From the IMG/VR virus record IMGVR_UViG_3300024264_000011, positions 43,376 through 107,375 of that record: a DNA stretch of 64,000 nucleotides; one strand, 5' to 3'. Within the stretch, counting starts at the first letter, position 1, and every line of letters begins with the position of its first letter. This document shows, piece after piece, positions 60,170 to 64,000 of this stretch. The notes under the pieces are model-generated. The model saw nothing but the letters and a program-made list of their open reading frames with translations. It did not search any database and was not told the DNA's origin. The stretch comes from a virus. The translations under genes were made by a program, and so were the position numbers.

Positions 60170-60621
60170 GCCCTATTCCCCCATTGAATTTCAGGATACG
60201 CTTCAGAAACACATGCTTTAGTAATCTTATAGCGTTTACCAATTTGTTTATCTTTCACCAGACAAATTACATTTGCCTCATCAACATGTAGACCTTCAAG
60301 TAACTGAATAAAGATCAGCTCACGACGACCTCTTTGCAATCCATCATTACCACCTCTAACAAAATTATATAGTTTTTTGTATTCATGAAGTAGAATTGTA
60401 TGTTCAGTTCCTTTAGGAGAATCGTTTGGTGTAAACGGAACTTCACCCACAGGAAGCATCGATACTACACTCTCATCAAAATTCCAAATAAGAATTGATT
60501 GAAGTGCTGGTGTTTTAAACTTTTGTAGTAACGTAATCTTTTCTTTTTTTGTTTTAGCATTAGATACTTTCTGTAGCACCTCAGACAAAAGCATCTTTTC
60601 AACTGGTAATTCTGAAGCCAT
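60166..60621 (-). CDS. Conserved phage protein (DUF6433-like)
   Basis: A 151-residue protein. Helical N-terminus (LLSEVLQKVSNAKTKKEKIT), then the pattern SMLPVGEVPFTPNDSPKGTE near 54-73, which is conserved in many T4-like phages, and a helix with RRELIFIQLLEGLHVDEA. Function is unknown. It overlaps the upstream and downstream genes tightly. Confidence 0.78.
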   Translation of the reverse strand: MASELPVEKMLLSEVLQKVSNAKTKKEKITLLQKFKTPALQSILIWNFDESVVSMLPVGEVPFTPNDSPKGTEHTILLHEYKKLYNFVRGGNDGLQRGRRELIFIQLLEGLHVDEANVICLVKDKQIGKRYKITKACVSEAYPEIQWGNRA

Positions 60622-60622
60622 T

Positions 60623-61474
60623 TTAAAAGTCCTCCATTTCAGACAATAGTGTAGTTAACTTATGTTTTACGAAGTAGTTAATTGGTACTCCTCGTTTTAC
60701 GTTACTATTTAACAACTCAAATTCATCAATGATTTTCTTAGTGATTTCCTCTGGTATACAACTGAGGTCAATAAGTTTCTTATTCCTCTCATAGTTTTTG
60801 AGTTGTTCTTTACTACAAAAAGTTTCTGGCGTAGAATCTATCCACTTACAGAGATTCTTTTTGCTGATAGGTTTTTGTCTTTTACCAGAAATAAATGTGT
60901 CATCATCTGATAGGAAGTTTGGAATACCATCACTTCTATCTCCCTTGATGATGTGTTCTAGTAAAAATTGTTTGGGATTATCTAGAGTCAGATACTTTTT
61001 CAGAATAGGATTATATTGACTTACAGAAGAATGTTTTGAGAGCTGTAGGAAGTCTTTATCACCAGAAAGAATAAGAATTTTTTCATCACAATTATTCACA
61101 ATGTGATTTGTAATAACACTGATAATATCATCAGCCTCCGCACCATAAACTTCTATTACAACGTAAGGAAAGTTATCACGAATTTCATCACGAATTGTAT
61201 TCAGACAATTAAAAATTGCACCCCAATCATGAGCAGAATTTTCTCTGTCTTTTTTTCTATTCTGTTTATAGAAAGGAAATAATTCACGTCTCCAATAAAA
61301 CTTGGAATCATAACACAGTACTAGTTCTCCGAATTCATCACTAAAAGTTTTTTTATAATACTTTAATGATCGGAGAACCATATGTCTGACAAGATTGATG
61401 TCAAGACCATCATTAGATTTCACTTGCATCATCAGATTGCTGATCATGCATTGATTCATGTCAATTAAGATCAT
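60623..61474 (-). CDS. rnh: RNase H-like 5' nuclease
   Basis: A 283-residue protein of the T4 RNase H (FEN-like) family. An N-terminal Asp strand (MILIDMNQCMIS), the cluster VYGAEADDIISVI near 106-118, and ILILSGDKDFLQLSKHSS near 134-150 supply the acidic metal-binding residues. A helix-hairpin-helix-like region follows (HIIKGDRSDGIPNFLSDDDT). It removes RNA primers on the lagging strand. Confidence 0.9.
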   Translation of the reverse strand: MILIDMNQCMISNLMMQVKSNDGLDINLVRHMVLRSLKYYKKTFSDEFGELVLCYDSKFYWRRELFPFYKQNRKKDRENSAHDWGAIFNCLNTIRDEIRDNFPYVVIEVYGAEADDIISVITNHIVNNCDEKILILSGDKDFLQLSKHSSVSQYNPILKKYLTLDNPKQFLLEHIIKGDRSDGIPNFLSDDDTFISGKRQKPISKKNLCKWIDSTPETFCSKEQLKNYERNKKLIDLSCIPEEITKKIIDEFELLNSNVKRGVPINYFVKHKLTTLLSEMEDF

Positions 61475-61476
61475 AA

Positions 61477-61710
61477 TTAATCCTCGTCGTCTTCACTCCA
61501 ATCTTCTTCATCAATAAATCTAACAGCAAGAAGTTCTTCAGTAACAAGATAACCTTCGTTATCCATCATCTCTGGATGAATGTTTTCTCCCATCTGAGAT
61601 TCCATAAAAGCAGTGAAGTAGTTGTTGCCAAACCACCCAAAAATAAATCCAATTGCTGTCCCTGTGACGCTGAACATGATTGTCAAAAGGATACTAGTTA
61701 CTTCCGTCAT
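61477..61710 (-). CDS. Small membrane protein
   Basis: A 77-residue protein with one N-terminal membrane segment (ILLTIMFSVTGTAIGFIFGW) and an acidic soluble tail ending in DEEDWSEDDED. It is conserved in style among cyanophages. Function is unknown. Confidence 0.78.
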   Translation of the reverse strand: MTEVTSILLTIMFSVTGTAIGFIFGWFGNNYFTAFMESQMGENIHPEMMDNEGYLVTEELLAVRFIDEEDWSEDDED

Positions 61711-61720
61711 GTTCTTTCTC

Positions 61721-61930
61721 CTATGTATTTTCTCTGGTAAATTTAACCTCCAACCTAAAACCTTTCTTAAAAAAAGAAATAACTGTGTCTAGATGGAGGA
61801 TAGGTTTTCTTGACGGATCTGGAATTTCTTCCACATCTGGTTCTGATTCTGTTTCTGGCTCTGGCAACCCTCCACTTACCATGGCCCTCACATTAGTATT
61901 TAGATACTTGTCAGGGATTGATGATTTCAT
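61721..61930 (-). CDS. Small hypothetical protein
   Basis: A 69-residue protein starting MKSSIPDKYLNTNVRAMVSG. An acidic Glu/Pro-rich middle is followed by a strand or helix region. It overlaps the upstream gene by ATGA. No family is recognised. Confidence 0.7.
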   Translation of the reverse strand: MKSSIPDKYLNTNVRAMVSGGLPEPETESEPDVEEIPDPSRKPILHLDTVISFFKKGFRLEVKFTRENT

Positions 61931-62631
61931 TGTAAAACTTTTATCAAAGCAAAATTAGGAGACACTGTACTAGGTACAGATCGTGATTTATTTGGTAGTG
62001 AGTCAAAGATTGAACAACAATTGTATGGAGTGGAACTCAAAATTAAATCAATAGTATTAATAACTTTTTTTAATTTCTTAAGTCCAGATAAATTGTTGTA
62101 TCCAGTAATCTTTGCTCCTTTGCAACTTAAAGACTCTCCGTTTAAGAATAGAAGATCATGAGTTACTGTATTGAATAAGAAAACCGACGTAGATCCAATA
62201 ATTTGGTCAGTCGGCACTGAAGTGTATTTGTTCTCTCCTATTATAAAGGGTTCTGTCTGAATATGCAAGCCCCTGACCAGTTGTTCAGGTGTCTTTACCT
62301 TTTTCCTACGAACAATTTTTTTATGGTCTTTATATCTCTCAACATCAGAAACAAATCGATTCAATAATGATTTAAATTCCTGAAGTTCTGGTTTTTTAAA
62401 ATGTGAATATGCTTCCTGTAGAAGTTCATCACCATCTAACGCACCACTGATCTCTTCTATGATATCAGTAACTTGATAAATGTAATTGGAAGCATATTCA
62501 TTAATCACTCTACGATCAATCTCTTCAGACTGAAAGTACTTATAAAAATCAACTCTTATTTTTTTCTTCGTAGCTGAATATTGATCTACAATAGTGTCTA
62601 CGAATTCACAAATTGTATCTGTCTTGCTCAT
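61927..62631 (-). CDS. Conserved hypothetical protein
   Basis: A 234-residue protein starting MSKTDTICEFVDTIVDQYSA. The N-terminal half is helical and charged; the C-terminal half contains beta strands (GENKYTSVPTDQIIGSTSVF, then 'SLSCKGAKITGYNNLS'). It may be a cyanophage-conserved protein. It precedes nrdC by a coupling overlap. Function is unknown. Confidence 0.75.
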   Translation of the reverse strand: MSKTDTICEFVDTIVDQYSATKKKIRVDFYKYFQSEEIDRRVINEYASNYIYQVTDIIEEISGALDGDELLQEAYSHFKKPELQEFKSLLNRFVSDVERYKDHKKIVRRKKVKTPEQLVRGLHIQTEPFIIGENKYTSVPTDQIIGSTSVFLFNTVTHDLLFLNGESLSCKGAKITGYNNLSGLKKLKKVINTIDLILSSTPYNCCSIFDSLPNKSRSVPSTVSPNFALIKVLQ

Positions 62632-62864
62632 AACACTTGATTGACTTGAAAATATTGAAGTGTATCTTTACATCCACCTATATGTTTATTATCTATAGAA
62701 ACTTGTGGGAAAGTTGCTCCTTCTCCAAACTCCGAATAGAATTGTTTTTTGGTGAAATCTTTATCATATTTATATTCAAGATAATCAATTTCTAAATGAC
62801 TAAGTAAATACTTAACCCTATCACACCACTGACAATTTTCTTTTGTGTAAACTACTGCTTTCAT
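62628..62864 (-). CDS. nrdC: Glutaredoxin
   Basis: A 78-residue glutaredoxin. The redox motif is Cys11-x-x-Cys14 (ENCQWCDRVK), with the cis-Pro motif TFPQV near 53-57 and the GSH-binding GGCKD near 63-67. It supplies electrons to ribonucleotide reductase or other targets. It overlaps speD by ATGA. Confidence 0.93.
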   Translation of the reverse strand: MKAVVYTKENCQWCDRVKYLLSHLEIDYLEYKYDKDFTKKQFYSEFGEGATFPQVSIDNKHIGGCKDTLQYFQVNQVL

Positions 62865-63193
62865 GTCTTGTCTCTGTCTATAATTTGAGCAGTGTAATCT
62901 TTTGCTTCCAATTTCAATCCCATGTATATGGCACCACGTTTAGGATTAGCATCACCACAAGTGAATACATCGCATATCGCCATACCATTTTCAGGCCAAG
63001 TATGAATACTAATATGACTTTCTGCTAGTAGAGTTACAGCAGTTACTCCTTGAGGTTCAAACTTATGTGTATGGGTGTTTATAAAAGTAGCACCCATAAC
63101 ATGAGTCGTATCATAAAGAAGTTGTCTTATGTATTCCTCATCATTTAAAAGATTACTATTACAATCATACAATGTAAATAAGACGTGTTTCAT
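62861..63193 (-). CDS. speD: S-adenosylmethionine decarboxylase
   Basis: A 110-residue SpeD of the bacterial pyruvoyl type. The self-cleavage site is Glu58-Ser59 (LLAESHISIHTWPE); the expected His64 and Cys79 are present. It makes decarboxylated AdoMet for polyamines. speD is a well-known auxiliary gene in cyanophages. The start at MKHVLFTLYD is sound. Confidence 0.95.
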   Translation of the reverse strand: MKHVLFTLYDCNSNLLNDEEYIRQLLYDTTHVMGATFINTHTHKFEPQGVTAVTLLAESHISIHTWPENGMAICDVFTCGDANPKRGAIYMGLKLEAKDYTAQIIDRDKT

Positions 63194-63204
63194 ATGATTG
63201 TGTT

Positions 63205-63408
63205 TTATTTAGTATCCATTTTATTGATAATGGTCATAAAATTTTTCTCTCTTCTACGAATGGTCTTGAGTGCTCTATTAATTTTAGTAATTTTATCTCT
63301 CTGAAAACTTCTAAGTTGTTTATCAGACATCTGTGGAATTTCTTCTTCAGATTCTTCAATAACCTCAGCGTCAATATCTACTGCAATTTCTTTGTTTTCT
63401 TCGGACAT
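63205..63408 (-). CDS. Small acidic/basic helical protein
   Basis: A 67-residue protein starting MSEENKEIAVDIDAEVIEES. The N-terminal half is acidic, the C-terminal half basic (RRREKNFMTIINKMDTK). The start lies about 20 bases downstream of the promoter at 63434-63462, so a longer frame is rejected. Function is unknown. Confidence 0.78.
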   Translation of the reverse strand: MSEENKEIAVDIDAEVIEESEEEIPQMSDKQLRSFQRDKITKINRALKTIRRREKNFMTIINKMDTK

Positions 63409-63433
63409 AATTTTAATAGATAGTTGAATACTA

Positions 63434-63462
63434 ATTATACAATAAAAAACCACCCCCGTCAA
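63434..63462 (-). promoter_or_regulatory. Sigma70-type promoter
   Basis: TTGACG (63457-63462) and a perfect TATAAT (63434-63439) on the minus strand are 17 bases apart. A CCACCTC/GGGGTGG-type inverted repeat surrounds the -35 and ends in a T run, so a terminator may overlap it. It drives at least the gene at 63205-63408 and possibly speD onwards. Confidence 0.88.
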
Positions 63463-63490
63463 GCAGAGGTGGACAGTTCCTAGATTGGTT

Positions 63491-63745
63491 TCATTGGATT
63501 GCAAACGCAGCTTGTGAATAGTAATAATTAAACACAGCATGTCCTTTACACTTTACAAGTGACATATTATCAATGCGTTCTTCAAGAGTATGATGTGATG
63601 GTGGATTACTATTAGGATCAGAAAAATATCTATAGAAAGAACTACCACTAGGAGGCATTTCTCTTTTCAATTGTTTTTTTAGTTCCATCATTGCATAAGC
63701 ATTTTTATAGTTTTCTAATGCTTGATAAAAGTTTTGCGTGGTCAT
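63491..63745 (-). CDS. Hypothetical protein
   Basis: An 84-residue protein starting MTTQNFYQALENYKNAYAMM. It has an N-terminal helix, a Pro/Ser-rich middle and a C-terminal YYYSQAAFAIQ. Function is unknown. Its ATG overlaps the TGA of the small frame upstream. Confidence 0.65.
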   Translation of the reverse strand: MTTQNFYQALENYKNAYAMMELKKQLKREMPPSGSSFYRYFSDPNSNPPSHHTLEERIDNMSLVKCKGHAVFNYYYSQAAFAIQ

Positions 63746-63807
63746 TGAATAGCAAGTGGTTGTAGTCGGTCAAGGATCTCACGATAGTCAGGTATGTGGT
63801 GTTTCAT
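63742..63807 (-). CDS. Very short possible protein
   Basis: A 21-residue frame starting MKHHIPDYREILDRLQPLAI. It begins just at the stop of the membrane-protein gene (TAATG) and ends overlapping the next ATG. The tight coupling suggests a real leader-type or small peptide, but the length makes it uncertain. Confidence 0.35.
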   Translation of the reverse strand: MKHHIPDYREILDRLQPLAIQ

Positions 63808-63986
63808 TATTTAAATAATATACTACAAAGTGCAGACAATCCCATTGCAGACCAGTATCCCAAAGTTGACAATCCAAAAATACCTGGTATGAAAGCATTC
63901 CATACCACCATAATTATCAAAGGTTCTGCAAGGAGAATTATAACTGCAGCTATAATATTTTGACCAAGAGGTGATGATTTTTTCAT
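63807..63986 (-). CDS. Small membrane protein
   Basis: A 59-residue protein starting MKKSSPLGQNIIAAVIILLA. It has two hydrophobic segments (about 10-28 and 36-57) with a short loop containing FIPGIFG. It lies at the window edge with the ATG overlapping an upstream TGA. Proteins of this type occur in other cyanophages; function is unknown. Confidence 0.75.
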   Translation of the reverse strand: MKKSSPLGQNIIAAVIILLAEPLIIMVVWNAFIPGIFGLSTLGYWSAMGLSALCSILFK

Positions 63987-64000
63987 TGGATTGCCAGTGG

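Noticed and set aside
1-64000. tRNA genes, photosynthesis genes (psbA, psbD, hli) and insertion sequences
   Set aside because: None could be recognised by eye in this window. tRNAs were not searched exhaustively; a covariance-model scan would decide.

Overview
This window reads as part of the genome of a T4-like marine myovirus that infects cyanobacteria (a cyanomyovirus, Prochlorococcus or Synechococcus phage). The case rests on recognisable T4-type core genes (gp32, gp59, gp33, gp4, gp48, gp53, gp54, gp26, gp27, gp5), T4-type late promoters (TATAAATA), and genes typical of cyanophages: speD, phoH, thyX, nrdC, a DUF1825 protein (a family of cyanobacteria and their phages) and a gp32 without zinc cysteines. 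Species cannot be assigned from the window alone. No tRNA, CRISPR array or transposon was seen. Nearly everything is on the minus strand; only gp48 and gp53 (52787-54726) are on plus.

Layout. Region 1-10.5 kb is a train of small, mostly unknown early or middle genes, many coupled by ATGA or TAATG overlaps, driven by sigma70-type promoters, plus two SF2 helicase genes (1756-4475). Region 10.6-40 kb is host recognition and other large structural genes: two 2-oxoglutarate oxygenases, a glycine-rich adhesin-like protein, an 1863-residue fibre ending in an S74 chaperone, and two related beta-rich structural proteins of 1945 and 4900 residues. Region 40.4-54.7 kb is the baseplate, tail and head-completion cluster: gp5, a 71-residue protein, gp27, two tape-measure-like proteins carrying cell-wall hydrolase domains, gp26 with an overlapping gp51, gp54, a gp2-like protein, gp4, then gp48 and gp53 on the opposite strand. 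Region 54.7-64 kb holds replication, late-transcription and metabolic genes: gp32, DUF1825, gp59, gp33, a PD-(D/E)XK exonuclease, PhoH, ThyX, RNase H, glutaredoxin and AdoMet decarboxylase.

How they work together. Sigma70-like promoters with 17-bp spacers start the early and middle units. gp33 acts with a sigma factor and clamp outside the window at the TATAAATA late promoters found before gp26, the 4900-residue gene and the fibre genes. gp32 and gp59 load the replicative helicase; ThyX and glutaredoxin support dNTP supply.

The most interesting signal is at the gp26/gp51 junction. The gp51 frame has no normal start codon, but it joins gp26 exactly at a T-TTT-TTC slippery heptamer, six bases before the gp26 stop, directly upstream of tape-measure-like genes. 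This has the layout of the lambda-type tail-chaperone -1 frameshift (G/GT).
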